A stretch of 40,025 nucleotides of DNA from a virus. The first letter of the stretch is position 1. Every line of letters begins with the position of its first letter. The notes beneath the pieces are model-generated. The model was not told the DNA's origin. It did not search any database and was given only the letters and a program-made list of their open reading frames with translations. The translations under genes and the position numbers were made by a program. The DNA is taken from positions 1 to 40,025 of the IMG/VR virus record IMGVR_UViG_3300021960_000187; one strand, written 5' to 3'. Shown here piece by piece: positions 12,449-19,895 of this stretch.

Positions 12449-12976
12449 TTATATCGTAATTAATTTATAAGCAAGTGTTATTCTTAATCCAAGAAAATCT
12501 TTGGAAACGGGTTGAGAAAAATGCTTTATGTATCCAGCAAAATAAACACCAGAAAATGGTTCTGGATATACTGTATAAACATCTTCTTCGCAGTCAAATA
12601 CAGTTGCTCCAGCATATTCAATATTCCAATAATCATTGCAATAAATTAAAAGCGTTCTTGAATTCTCTCTGGTATCATCTTCATGAAGATATCCTTGCTG
12701 TCCAAATGTATGCCCATTTAGATAAATTCGTTGAACCTTTACATCTTCATTGCAATAACATTTAATATGTTTTTTGATTGAATCAAATAATATTTCACTA
12801 AAAAATTTATTATTTTCTACATTTAAGTACCAAAATAATTTATTTTTATTTTCTTCATTGCTGGAGCCACTAAATTTCCATCCTGGAGAATCATTAGATT
12901 CATTCAGTAATTTTATTTCATTTAATAACTGAACTTTTTCATTATCAGTTAATATATCCAAAAGTTTTACTATCAT
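12449..12976 (-). CDS. 2OG-Fe(II) oxygenase-like protein, prolyl-4-hydroxylase-like layout
   Basis: 175 residues. H98-x-D100 (GYLHEDDTRENSRTLLIYCN) and H152 (GYIKHFSQPV), then R165 (GLRITLAYKL), form the expected iron and cosubstrate sites. The wording 'H-x-D ... LLIYCN..W....GATVFD' is like P4H-type phage oxygenases. First gene of the halogenase island, lying 24 bases after the glycine-rich adhesin gene. I see no good ribosome site. Its substrate could be a protein, and the neighbouring glycine-rich adhesin is a candidate only by position. Confidence 0.85.
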   Translation of the reverse strand: MIVKLLDILTDNEKVQLLNEIKLLNESNDSPGWKFSGSSNEENKNKLFWYLNVENNKFFSEILFDSIKKHIKCYCNEDVKVQRIYLNGHTFGQQGYLHEDDTRENSRTLLIYCNDYWNIEYAGATVFDCEEDVYTVYPEPFSGVYFAGYIKHFSQPVSKDFLGLRITLAYKLITI

Positions 12977-13000
12977 AACAAGATAAAGACAAATTTTTAA

Positions 13001-13915
13001 TTATGTGGTTTTCCTAAATGTTGGTATAGATCTACCTCGAATTACAACTAAACCATGTCCACCGGGATTATCATTGTAAGCTCCGTTTCCACTTCCTTGA
13101 ATGCCAGCTCCGCCTGCATATGGAGTACCCCCACCACTAGCAAAAACTCCGTTAAGGGGAGATAATCCTGGAAGACCTAGATTACTAGATGTCATTCCAT
13201 ATTCTGTCATATTTCTTGATGATCCTCCGCCGGGACCACATCCCCCGGATCCGGGGGATCCTTCACTAAATGTTGCTCCTGGGACAGATCCTGGATCGCC
13301 TGAACCACCAGCCCATTGGTTATTGTGTCCACAACCACCACCGCCGCCAGAACCACCACTATCACCACCAAAACTGCCTGCAGGTTGTCCTGAAGAAGTT
13401 CCTCCTCCACCACCTCCAGCGGCAGTATAACTTTGAATAGAGCTACCATTTCCAGGATATCCTCTACCAGCCTGATAGAGGGTTCTTTGTCCACCAGATC
13501 CAGTTGTAATTTGGAGTGTTCCTTGAGCTGGAAAATTTTCATTATAAAAAACGAGTCTACCAGCGCCACCACCACCAGAAGTATGCCCACTTGGCATACC
13601 GCCAGTTCCGCCACCACCACCTACCATAAAAGCAGTGATAGCACTCCCTCCTGCAGATGCAGCAGCTCCTCTAATAAATTTACTTTTTACATAACCAGCA
13701 GCTGTGGTTTTCCCACCAATAGTAAGAGTTCCTGTTTGATTTTGATTACTTCCTTGTGGAGTTGTATTACTAAATACATAAAAAGTACTACTAACCCCAA
13801 CAACTTTGCTAGAGCCTGTTCCAGTAATAGAAGTAACTTCTGCAGCAAGACTATTTAATCCAGAAATATCATCAGTTACGTGATAAATCGTACTTAGTCT
13901 GTTTAAGATGTTCAT
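13001..13915 (-). CDS. Glycine-rich adhesin-like tail fibre tip protein
   Basis: 304 residues. The N-terminal ~90 residues are ordinary Ser/Thr/Gly beta sequence and probably attach to the fibre. Residues ~95-290 are dominated by Gly runs separated by short loops, ending in GGHGLVVIRGRS. This resembles the glycine-rich domain of phage receptor-binding proteins (T2/S16 gp38-like polyglycine-II sandwich) and the common 'GG.G.VVIIRY' ending of cyanophage fibres. The tip loops would contact the host receptor. It follows the chaperone-like gene directly, as gp38-type adhesins often do. Confidence 0.8.
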   Translation of the reverse strand: MNILNRLSTIYHVTDDISGLNSLAAEVTSITGTGSSKVVGVSSTFYVFSNTTPQGSNQNQTGTLTIGGKTTAAGYVKSKFIRGAAASAGGSAITAFMVGGGGGTGGMPSGHTSGGGGAGRLVFYNENFPAQGTLQITTGSGGQRTLYQAGRGYPGNGSSIQSYTAAGGGGGGTSSGQPAGSFGGDSGGSGGGGGCGHNNQWAGGSGDPGSVPGATFSEGSPGSGGCGPGGGSSRNMTEYGMTSSNLGLPGLSPLNGVFASGGGTPYAGGAGIQGSGNGAYNDNPGGHGLVVIRGRSIPTFRKTT

Positions 13916-13918
13916 GGT

Positions 13919-14386
13919 TTAATTTATGTCTAAATTAAAATGATCGATGATACATTGTGGAGGAGTTGGCCAAGTAAAGTCAAGTGGATCTGTAATTGTA
14001 GATGGAAAATCTCTCAATGCTTTTCTATATGCTAATAGATTATCTTTTTCTTCTTCCGTAATTGGATAATCAGAATGCATTAATTGATCTGTCTCAACTA
14101 ATCTTGCATTTCTTTGACTTCTCATCAAATTCCACATTTCAACTTCTGAAATTTCTTCTACTTTTCTTGGAACTACATTCCATGTTAAAGCATCAGAATC
14201 CCATTCTAATTCTTCTGTGCTAGTATCATGTGCTGGTTTGAAATATGGACCCGTTGCTCCAACATCAGCAAGCTCTTCATCTGTCCATGAACTTGGTTCA
14301 GTTCTAATTTGCCCAGATGACAAAAGTATACTGGTAATAAAAATTGGTTCGGTGCCATTAAAAGAAAAATACATTGTTCTGTCCAT
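13919..14386 (-). CDS. Tail fibre assembly chaperone-like protein
   Basis: 155 residues. Residues ~82-145 match the layout of phage tail assembly chaperones: W-N-L-M-R-S-Q-R-N followed by ETDQLMHSDYPITEEEKDN, then YRKALRDFP and a TWPTPP end. Those proteins help fold or attach tail fibres and usually sit beside the fibre or adhesin gene, as here with the glycine-rich protein three bases downstream. AAAGGAGAG precedes the ATG. It occupies the place that MAHFA-type proteins hold in the other cassettes, though before rather than after the adhesin. Confidence 0.8.
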   Translation of the reverse strand: MDRTMYFSFNGTEPIFITSILLSSGQIRTEPSSWTDEELADVGATGPYFKPAHDTSTEELEWDSDALTWNVVPRKVEEISEVEMWNLMRSQRNARLVETDQLMHSDYPITEEEKDNLLAYRKALRDFPSTITDPLDFTWPTPPQCIIDHFNLDIN

Positions 14387-14406
14387 TTATTCTCTCCTTT
14401 GAGAAA

Positions 14407-14778
14407 TTACGAAATAGTTTCGTATGAAATTACAACATCAAATGCGTTAGAAGCTGATGATGTAGCAACAAGAGATGTATTTTCCGTTAGATAAAGCGAA
14501 GATGCTCTATCAAGAACAACGAGAGATGTTTGTGATGTAATACCAACGTTCTTAGTAATACCATATGCAGTTCCACCGCCAGCTGCATTATTGTTCCAAG
14601 TTAAAGTAAAGTTAGCGGTACTGGAGCTTACGTTACATGCTTCAACGAAATTAACTTTATATACAACTCCACTTGCTGCAGCGTTAGAAAGAATAGATGT
14701 TGCACTGGTATTGGATAATGCTGTTGCAGTGGTTATTCCATTAATAGTCGCAACATTAACAATATTTGGGTTTGCCAT
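14407..14778 (-). CDS. Small virion beta protein, 'PNI' family copy 1
   Basis: 123 residues beginning MANPNIVNVATINGITTATA and ending DVVISYETIS. It shares its whole layout with the genes at 25737 and 23485: a PNI start, a Val-rich first strand, a middle strand series with TN-rich loops, 'YLTEN.SL' and 'SYE' at the end. Probably a small head- or tail-associated beta-sandwich protein; no enzyme motif. A TATAAATA box lies 24 bases before the ATG, so late expression is likely. Confidence 0.8.
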   Translation of the reverse strand: MANPNIVNVATINGITTATALSNTSATSILSNAAASGVVYKVNFVEACNVSSSTANFTLTWNNNAAGGGTAYGITKNVGITSQTSLVVLDRASSLYLTENTSLVATSSASNAFDVVISYETIS

Positions 14779-14801
14779 TGTTTACTTCTTTTCGTTTGGT
14801 T

Positions 14802-14809
14802 TATTTATA
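14802..14809 (-). promoter_or_regulatory. T4-type late promoter box TATAAATA
   Basis: An exact TATAAATA on the minus strand 24 bases before ATG 14778, in a 49-base AT-rich gap. It matches the T4 late-promoter -10 used by gp55-type sigma. Confidence 0.75.
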
Positions 14810-14827
14810 TTGTTATTTATTATATTC

Positions 14828-15073
14828 TCAAGTCCTGAATTCATCAAATTTTAATATCTTTTTGAAAGCAATTGCCTTTGCAGACGTCACTGAAGTTAAA
14901 TTTGTCAGGTTTGCACCATCTCCAGAAAAAGATGTTGCAGTTACTACACCAGTGATGTTCACTCCACCTGCACAAGTTACAGCATAACCTGCAGAAACAA
15001 CTGCTCCGTTATCTATTACTGGAGCTCCTGTTCCTAATCTATTCGTTATTTGATCTACTTTGAGTGTTGACAT
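14828..15073 (-). CDS. Short fibre-repeat structural protein
   Basis: 81 residues: an MSTLKVDQITNRLGTGAPVI start, then the repeat NITGVVTATSFSGDGANLTN, then a short tail with KKILKF. The repeat is the one found in the large fibre proteins of this window. It is too short to be a fibre alone and probably adds a tip or trimeric segment. It is the last of four or five such genes in a row. Confidence 0.75.
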   Translation of the reverse strand: MSTLKVDQITNRLGTGAPVIDNGAVVSAGYAVTCAGGVNITGVVTATSFSGDGANLTNLTSVTSAKAIAFKKILKFDEFRT

Positions 15074-15074
15074 T

Positions 15075-15299
15075 TTAAATCACAGTGTAAAGTGCTATTA
15101 TTTGACCTATAGGAGCTAAAGGTAAATTTGTGAGGGCAGATCCATCTCCATAAAAAGATGTTGCAGTAATAACTCCAGATACATTTAATCCACTGGTTGT
15201 TAAAGCATAACCTGGAGAAACTGAAAGCCCAAAAGGAAAACTAACAGCTATTCCTGTTGTTGATGGTTCTATACTATTTACTCTAAGTTGAGATGACAT
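15075..15299 (-). CDS. Short fibre-repeat structural protein
   Basis: 74 residues: MSSQLRVNSIEPSTTGIAVS, then LNVSGVITATSFYGDGSALT and a short hydrophobic end (APIGQIIALYTVI). It is built like its neighbours (common N-terminal strand, one repeat, variable tail) and looks like a duplicated tip module. It ends one base before the next gene. Confidence 0.75.
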   Translation of the reverse strand: MSSQLRVNSIEPSTTGIAVSFPFGLSVSPGYALTTSGLNVSGVITATSFYGDGSALTNLPLAPIGQIIALYTVI

Positions 15300-15307
15300 G
15301 ATTTTTA

Positions 15308-15526
15308 CTATATAAAAGAAAGAGCAATTCCTTTTGAAACATTTACTCCTGGTAGATTTGTAAGTGCAGATCCATCTCCAGAAAAAGATGTTGCAGTTGC
15401 GACACCAGTAATACTTACGCTATTTGCAGTTAAAGTTTGATTCGCTGCTAATCCCATACCTTTAGGAAAAGTGATTGCACCTGTTCCTTCACCATTAGAA
15501 AGAGAATTAACCGTTATTTTCGACAT
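15308..15526 (-). CDS. Short fibre-repeat structural protein
   Basis: 72 residues: MSKITVNSLSNGEGTGAITF, a SITGVATATSFSGDGSALTN repeat, and the tail PGVNVSKGIALSFI. GGGGAGG before the ATG is a strong ribosome site. It is related to the 15075 and 14828 genes by N-terminus and repeat. Confidence 0.75.
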   Translation of the reverse strand: MSKITVNSLSNGEGTGAITFPKGMGLAANQTLTANSVSITGVATATSFSGDGSALTNLPGVNVSKGIALSFI

Positions 15527-15541
15527 AAAACATTCCTCCCC

Positions 15542-15781
15542 TTATAGTACAGAATATGAAACACCGGCACCAACAGTAATAGTTTGTCCAACACCGATTG
15601 TAATTGGACCTATCTGAGCATAATTAAAGTCACTATTGGACAGAGTAATAGAAGATGTTATAACGTTAGGATTGGAAATAATAGTGGCTGTCAATATACC
15701 AACGCTGACTTCATCAGAAGCAGAAACTTCTTGAATTTGTCCGTTATTTGGATTATAAACTAGAGGAATTCTTTCTGGCAT
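15542..15781 (-). CDS. Small virion protein, 79 residues
   Basis: It begins MPERIPLVYNPNNGQIQEVS and continues with Ile/Val/Thr-rich strands (ILTATIISNPNVITSSITL) ending GAGVSYSVL. It has no fibre repeat but a similar beta character and sits in the fibre run. A TATAAATA box is at 15811-15818. Probably a small structural protein of cyanophage fibres. Confidence 0.7.
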   Translation of the reverse strand: MPERIPLVYNPNNGQIQEVSASDEVSVGILTATIISNPNVITSSITLSNSDFNYAQIGPITIGVGQTITVGAGVSYSVL

Positions 15782-15805
15782 TGATATTGTCCAATACTAA
15801 TTTAT

Positions 15806-16666
15806 TTATGTATTTATAGTGGCTGTACCACCACCCCTCAATCCCAATATGAGACTAGAACCAACAAGGTTAATTGTTGCTGCAGTATTTGGATCTCTTC
15901 TACCAATAGTGAGAGTTTTGTTAATGGTAACTACACTTGTTGTCAGTCCAACATTTGTTACTGCAGCACCCACAAAGTTTAAGTGAGTGATTCCTGTGCC
16001 GACAAAATCACTGAAACTATTGGAGGAAATACCAAGAGAACCGCCACCACCGCCACCAGAGATGCTAACATCAACAGTGGTTCCATTTAGAGCAAATGTA
16101 TTACCTGCTCCAATAAAGTTAATTTGCGTAACGCCATAACCAACCAGAGTTCCAGCCGATTGAATACCAACGCCAATACCACCACCAACAAATTGTGCAG
16201 CAGTTACGACACCAGTTACATTCAAATCACCACCAGAGTTCCAAGAAGGACCACCTGCTGAAAGTTTAGGAGGTGTTACTGTTCCATCTGGTATGGTATT
16301 TAATGAAAGTGCAGTTCCAAGTAACTTACCAGAAAATGTAAGTCCAGAAGTTGGTGCAGGACCAGTAAAGGTGATATTAGAACCAGAAATTGTATAATCA
16401 GTTCCTGGTGCCTGAATAACACCACCAAGATTAATATCAAGTTGTTGAGCATTAACTGGAGAAACTGCTGTTCCCCCAGAAGTTAATGCAAAAGTTAATG
16501 TGACTCCATTAAAAGAACCACTGATATCATCAAGAACTTGAATATTCGCTGCAGTTGCTGACGAATAACTCTGCCATAGGGTTCCATTCCATTGATAAGA
16601 GAACCCAGATGTGGAATCCGTATATACGCTGCCTATACCAGGATTATTTGGAAAATTTAATGCCAC
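15806..16666 (-). CDS. Fibre-repeat structural protein, 286 residues
   Basis: GTG start (16666). The N-terminus reads MALNFPNNPGIGSVYTDSTS with an 'F.YQWNGTLWQSY' strand found at the base of many phage fibre proteins. It has a middle beta domain, then a WNSGGDLNVTGVVTAAQFVG repeat around 140-160 and two GGGGG-type turns. Probably a trimeric fibre or fibre base. It is the first gene after the 16703 terminator and has its own TATAAATA box (16693-16700). Confidence 0.75.
   Translation of the reverse strand: MALNFPNNPGIGSVYTDSTSGFSYQWNGTLWQSYSSATAANIQVLDDISGSFNGVTLTFALTSGGTAVSPVNAQQLDINLGGVIQAPGTDYTISGSNITFTGPAPTSGLTFSGKLLGTALSLNTIPDGTVTPPKLSAGGPSWNSGGDLNVTGVVTAAQFVGGGIGVGIQSAGTLVGYGVTQINFIGAGNTFALNGTTVDVSISGGGGGGSLGISSNSFSDFVGTGITHLNFVGAAVTNVGLTTSVVTINKTLTIGRRDPNTAATINLVGSSLILGLRGGGTATINT
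15811..15818 (-). promoter_or_regulatory. Late promoter box TATAAATA inside a gene end
   Basis: An exact TATAAATA on the minus strand, 30 bases before ATG 15781. It overlaps the last codons (Ala-Thr-Ile-Asn-Thr-stop) of the 15806 gene, so promoter and coding sequence share bases. Confidence 0.7.
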
Positions 16667-16692
16667 GGCACTTTTATTCTACTTCTTTTACT

Positions 16693-16700
16693 TATTTATA
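16693..16700 (-). promoter_or_regulatory. Late promoter box TATAAATA
   Basis: An exact TATAAATA 27 bases before the GTG start at 16666. It follows the T-run of the 16703 terminator by two bases, so a terminator and a new late start are back to back. Confidence 0.75.
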
Positions 16701-16702
16701 AC

Positions 16703-16733
16703 AAAAAAACCCCTTAGGGGCAATCTAAGAGGT
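16703..16733 (-). terminator. Rho-independent-type terminator
   Basis: The minus-strand stem ACCTCTTAG / CTAAGGGGT (nine pairs, one G-U) has the loop ATTGCCC and is followed by seven T. It ends the MAHFA transcript of the third cassette and separates it from the fibre gene at 16666. Bases 16734-16761 up to the stop are non-coding. Confidence 0.85.
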
Positions 16734-16761
16734 GTGTAAAAAAGAGTTATTTTATTTTTAC

Positions 16762-17175
16762 TCAAATCAATGATTTTAATACCCATCCAGTTGTATTATC
16801 TGCCTGATATGCATCTTCATCCCAACAATAGTATAAACATGCTTCTACTTCTGCATCAGTACGAGCAGGTTCTGTGCCCAGAGGTGATATCCAATGAGCA
16901 GTTGTGTTGTCTAGAACCCACGAAGCAAAAGGCTTAGGAGGTACAAATGCATCAAGTACTTCATTATATGAATAACCAATACCGGCAAAACGAGTTCTTA
17001 TATTGTTATTATATGATGTTTGTTTCCAATTAGTATCTACACCAAAAATTTTCTTACAAAACGCAATTCCAATTTCTTCCACTTCTACTCCATTAATATC
17101 TGAAGTATCTTCGTTACTCACAACAATGACTTGAGTAACTATGTTATTTTCGTCTAGTTGTGCAAAATGTGCCAT
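16762..17175 (-). CDS. MAHFA-type cyanophage protein, copy 3
   Basis: 137 residues beginning MAHFAQLDENNIVTQVIVVS. Shared features with the two other copies are DINGVE.EEIG.AFCKK near residue 30, NWKQTSYN, a GIGYSYNE segment, PPKPFASWVL and a Trp-rich end. It is nearest to the copy at 22119; the first ~130 bases of the two are close to identical. It lies right after the glycine-rich adhesin in its cassette, where a chaperone for the adhesin would be expected. That role is inference. Confidence 0.85.
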   Translation of the reverse strand: MAHFAQLDENNIVTQVIVVSNEDTSDINGVEVEEIGIAFCKKIFGVDTNWKQTSYNNNIRTRFAGIGYSYNEVLDAFVPPKPFASWVLDNTTAHWISPLGTEPARTDAEVEACLYYCWDEDAYQADNTTGWVLKSLI

Positions 17176-17223
17176 TGTTTTATGTTAAGTATTTACTAAT
17201 ATAAAAGTATTCTATTATAAAAT

Positions 17224-18186
17224 TTATATCCAACGAGTTTTGTATCTAATTAATACAACACCGGGACCTCCTGAACCTCCACCCAGTATACCACCATTAT
17301 TACCAGCGCCACCGCCGCCTCCACCAGTATTAGTTGTACCAGGAGTTCCAGGAGTATTAGTACCACCAGGTCCGCCACCACCTGTTCCACCCGGAGCAGC
17401 AGGCCAGCGTGTCGCTAGATTTTCTTGTGCGGCATTGCCGCCGCCACCACCACCTCCGCCAAACCATCCACTATCACCAACAGAAGTTCCAAAATATGGA
17501 GAAAAGTCTGTGCCAATGCCACCAGCTCTAGCATAATTCAGCCCCCATCCTCCAGGAGGTGGGGCTACATTTGAACCGGGAGCTCCTGCGCCGCCACCGC
17601 CGCCACCAGAACCTGGAGATGAGGGATTTCCATAGGCAATAGCTTGAGCTGGAACTGGGTATGGATCTGCTAAACCACTACTTGCACCACCAGAACCGCC
17701 AGGATAACCATCGACAGGTCCACCATTACTTGCCCTACCACCACCTCCTCCTCTGGCAGTTAATATTCCAACAAGACTACTATCACTTCCTCTAGGTGTT
17801 GTGGTAAATCTTCCAGCAGGATTTGAACCGCTTCCTATCGAAACTGTGTAACTTCCCGCTGTTAAGACATGTCCTGGTAAAAATGCAACCCCACCTGCAC
17901 CTCCGGCATTACTGTTGTATCCATCTCCACCTCCTCCACCACCGGCAACGACAAGAACATCAACAGCATCTCCAAAAGAACCAACAGAAGTAACTGAAAG
18001 AGTTCCTGACGTAGTAAATTTATGAATTGTATAATCGCTATAGTAAACTATTGTGCCACCTGAAGCGATTATTCCACCAGCAGCCGCTCCCCCACCACGA
18101 ACAAAACTATCTCTTTGATAACTCAATAAATGCCCATCGCTTCTAGTATTTTGTCTCTTATTCTTATTAGTGGTTTTTGCTCCCAT
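17224..18186 (-). CDS. Glycine-rich adhesin-like protein, cassette 3
   Basis: 320 residues. A basic start (MGAKTTNKNKRQNTRSDGHL) is followed by a beta region with SGGTIVYYSDYTIHKFTTSG and VDVLVVAGGGGGGDGYN, the typical entry to a Gly-rich domain. Long Gly/Pro loops then run to a GGPGVVLIRY end. This matches the Gly-rich receptor-binding fold seen in the other three cassettes. The PG-rich loops, including collagen-like GTPGT repeats, are the most likely receptor contacts. Confidence 0.8.
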   Translation of the reverse strand: MGAKTTNKNKRQNTRSDGHLLSYQRDSFVRGGGAAAGGIIASGGTIVYYSDYTIHKFTTSGTLSVTSVGSFGDAVDVLVVAGGGGGGDGYNSNAGGAGGVAFLPGHVLTAGSYTVSIGSGSNPAGRFTTTPRGSDSSLVGILTARGGGGGRASNGGPVDGYPGGSGGASSGLADPYPVPAQAIAYGNPSSPGSGGGGGGAGAPGSNVAPPPGGWGLNYARAGGIGTDFSPYFGTSVGDSGWFGGGGGGGGNAAQENLATRWPAAPGGTGGGGPGGTNTPGTPGTTNTGGGGGGAGNNGGILGGGSGGPGVVLIRYKTRWI

Positions 18187-18201
18187 TTTTTTTTACCTAC
18201 T

Positions 18202-18600
18202 TCAATTATCAGTGTCGCCAAGAATTTGGTAGTTTACAGCACTACCAATGCCAGATCCTCCTAGAGCAGGAGCTCCAACTTCTACAACAATTTTGTCTTG
18301 ATTAGTCAAAACCAATGGATAGTTTGTTTCAAAAAAGAATGTTTCGTTTGCTGCCAAATCAACCTTTGATAATCTATATGCAGTATATCCATATCCAGTG
18401 ATAGCATCAACACCACTTGGATAAACATATAACGCTGATGTGCAAGTTGCAAGTCCTGTATTGTGAGCAATTAATCCACGAACATATGTTGTTCCTGCAA
18501 CTCCAGCCCCAGTATTTGTAACTCCTGCTGTAAAAATACCAACCGTCGCAATACCAGTAACTGATTGTACACTTAAAAGTTTTGTTCTACGAAGTGCCAT
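18202..18600 (-). CDS. Small virion beta protein, divergent member of the PNI position
   Basis: 132 residues beginning MALRRTKLLSVQSVTGIATV and ending AVNYQILGDTDN. It takes the place that PNI proteins hold in the other cassettes and has a similar sequence plan (a strand-rich middle, 'PLVLTNQDKIVVEVG' near the end). Direct identity is low. Probably a small structural beta-sandwich. A CATAAATA box (18618-18625) lies before the ATG. Confidence 0.75.
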   Translation of the reverse strand: MALRRTKLLSVQSVTGIATVGIFTAGVTNTGAGVAGTTYVRGLIAHNTGLATCTSALYVYPSGVDAITGYGYTAYRLSKVDLAANETFFFETNYPLVLTNQDKIVVEVGAPALGGSGIGSAVNYQILGDTDN

Positions 18601-18617
18601 TTTACTATCTTTTTAGT

Positions 18618-18625
18618 TATTTATG
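18618..18625 (-). promoter_or_regulatory. Late-promoter-like box CATAAATA
   Basis: Seven of eight bases match TATAAATA, 18 bases before ATG 18600. The same variant appears before the 22529, 26514 and 21348 genes, which suggests a functional variant rather than chance. Confidence 0.45.
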
Positions 18626-18627
18626 TT

Positions 18628-19305
18628 TCATCCAAAAAGCATACTGTCAAGTTCTGTATAACCAGCAGGAATACTTAGTCCAGTAAGATTTGCTCCATCA
18701 CCACTGAATGATGTTGCAGTAATTGCACCTGCACTAACGTTTCCTGCGTCATAAACAGTAAAACCAGTTCCTACGGTTAATCTGCTACCATTTTGAACTG
18801 TTGCAGTATTACCAATAGAAACACCATAATTAAAAATCCAAGCATCAGTTCCTAATCCAGAATAATGACTTTGTTTTACCCACATAATTTGTTTATTAGT
18901 AGGTAAATCACTATTGACTCCATCAGTAGGAATATCAATAATTGGTGTTCCTACAGTTGATGCAATTGAAATGCCACCATGATTGGCAGTAATATCATTT
19001 GCTACATTGTTACCAAGAACATCTGTCGTAATACCAAGAGTGATGTCTTTATCATTAATTTGAAGGGTAGCAGCGTTTAAAATTACTGAGGTGCCACCAA
19101 CACTTAATGTTCCATTGACTGTCGCATTTGTAACAGTAATACTTGGATTACCTGTTAATCCACCCGCGTTTCCAGTTACATTACCAGTTACATTACCAGT
19201 TACATTACCAGTCAAATCACCACTAAAACTAGAAGCAGTAACTATACCCGCTAGATTTAAACTGCCATTAAGTGGATTTAATAATTGGGCTTTTGTTTGC
19301 GCCAT
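18628..19305 (-). CDS. Fibre-repeat structural protein, 225 residues
   Basis: It begins MAQTKAQLLNPLNGSLNLAG, then IVTASSFSGDLTGNVTGNVT, where a 12-base unit is repeated to give four GNVT/GNVT-like steps. Later come SVGGTSVILNAATLQINDKD, typical of a fibre 'neck', and a C-terminal TATSFSGDGANLTG repeat. Probably a short trimeric fibre or fibre segment opening cassette 3. A TATAAATA box is 32 bases upstream of the ATG. Confidence 0.8.
   Translation of the reverse strand: MAQTKAQLLNPLNGSLNLAGIVTASSFSGDLTGNVTGNVTGNVTGNAGGLTGNPSITVTNATVNGTLSVGGTSVILNAATLQINDKDITLGITTDVLGNNVANDITANHGGISIASTVGTPIIDIPTDGVNSDLPTNKQIMWVKQSHYSGLGTDAWIFNYGVSIGNTATVQNGSRLTVGTGFTVYDAGNVSAGAITATSFSGDGANLTGLSIPAGYTELDSMLFG
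19173..19212. repeat. 12-base tandem repeat coding GNVT
   Basis: Three exact copies of the plus-strand unit AGTTACATTACC, then a variant. It encodes a Val-Thr-Gly-Asn step in the fibre protein at 19305, and slippage there would change fibre length. Confidence 0.8.
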
Positions 19306-19336
19306 TATAACCCTTTAGATACTTTTATGCTTTGAA

Positions 19337-19344
19337 TATTTATA
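19337..19344 (-). promoter_or_regulatory. Late promoter box TATAAATA
   Basis: Exact match, 32 bases before ATG 19305 and just after the stop of the oxygenase at 19347, in a 41-base gap. Confidence 0.75.
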
Positions 19345-19346
19345 AT

Positions 19347-19895
19347 CTAAACAGATTGATGTTTTGGAAGTTTGGGTAATAAATCAAAAGAAATAATCGT
19401 TCGTTGCTTTCTTGACTGATTGGGATGAGCGAAATGTAAAGTATAGGAAGGAACAATAAACAGTGTGCCCTCTTTCACATCTTGTGGATATGCAAGAGTT
19501 GTTGTATCTGTTCTTGGATCTTGCCAGGGGGCAAGAAAACAAGTAGGAGTATGATATTTTGAGTCATACTCGACATAAAGAACACCAGAAAATCCCCAAC
19601 TTTTATGGTTGTGAATACCTTGATAGTCTCCTTGTTTATATCTGACTACCCAACAATCAGTCATGCTACAAGTGACTTGTGCTTCCCGACAAAACTCATT
19701 TAATTCTGGACGAATAATTTCTTGAAAGTAATGTAGATATGATTTCTTGTTAGTGCTTCTGTCTGTCTCAAAAGTTTGCAGAGTGGTTCTTAAAAACTTT
19801 TGAGAGTTAATACGATTTAACAAACCCTTCTTTTTAAAATCCCAGTCATCAATCTGATATTGATAGGAAGGGTATTCAAAAAGTGGTGCCTTCAT
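19347..19895 (-). CDS. 2OG-Fe(II) oxygenase-like protein (HxH variant)
   Basis: 182 residues. The signature GIHNHKSWGFSGVLYVEY (93-110) and FIVPSYTLHFAHPNQSRKQR (146-165) match the phage 'putative 2OG-Fe(II) oxygenase' group, where the usual HxD reads HxH (H95, H97). A later His (154 or 157) and R165 complete the site. It starts by an ATGA overlap with the oxygenase upstream, so the two are translationally coupled. Substrate unknown. Last gene of the first oxygenase island. Confidence 0.8.
   Translation of the reverse strand: MKAPLFEYPSYQYQIDDWDFKKKGLLNRINSQKFLRTTLQTFETDRSTNKKSYLHYFQEIIRPELNEFCREAQVTCSMTDCWVVRYKQGDYQGIHNHKSWGFSGVLYVEYDSKYHTPTCFLAPWQDPRTDTTTLAYPQDVKEGTLFIVPSYTLHFAHPNQSRKQRTIISFDLLPKLPKHQSV

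Noticed and set aside
13101-13430. Long plus-strand ORFs rich in Pro (also near 17240, 22815, 24823, 32891)
   Set aside because: They are the antisense of Gly-rich or other fibre genes; GGN read backwards gives CCN (Pro). There are no ribosome sites, and every supported gene is on the other strand.
13200-13620. Dense short GC-rich repeats looking like a repeat array
   Set aside because: They follow codon triplets for Gly runs; there are no equal-length spacers or palindromic repeat, so it is not CRISPR or an origin.
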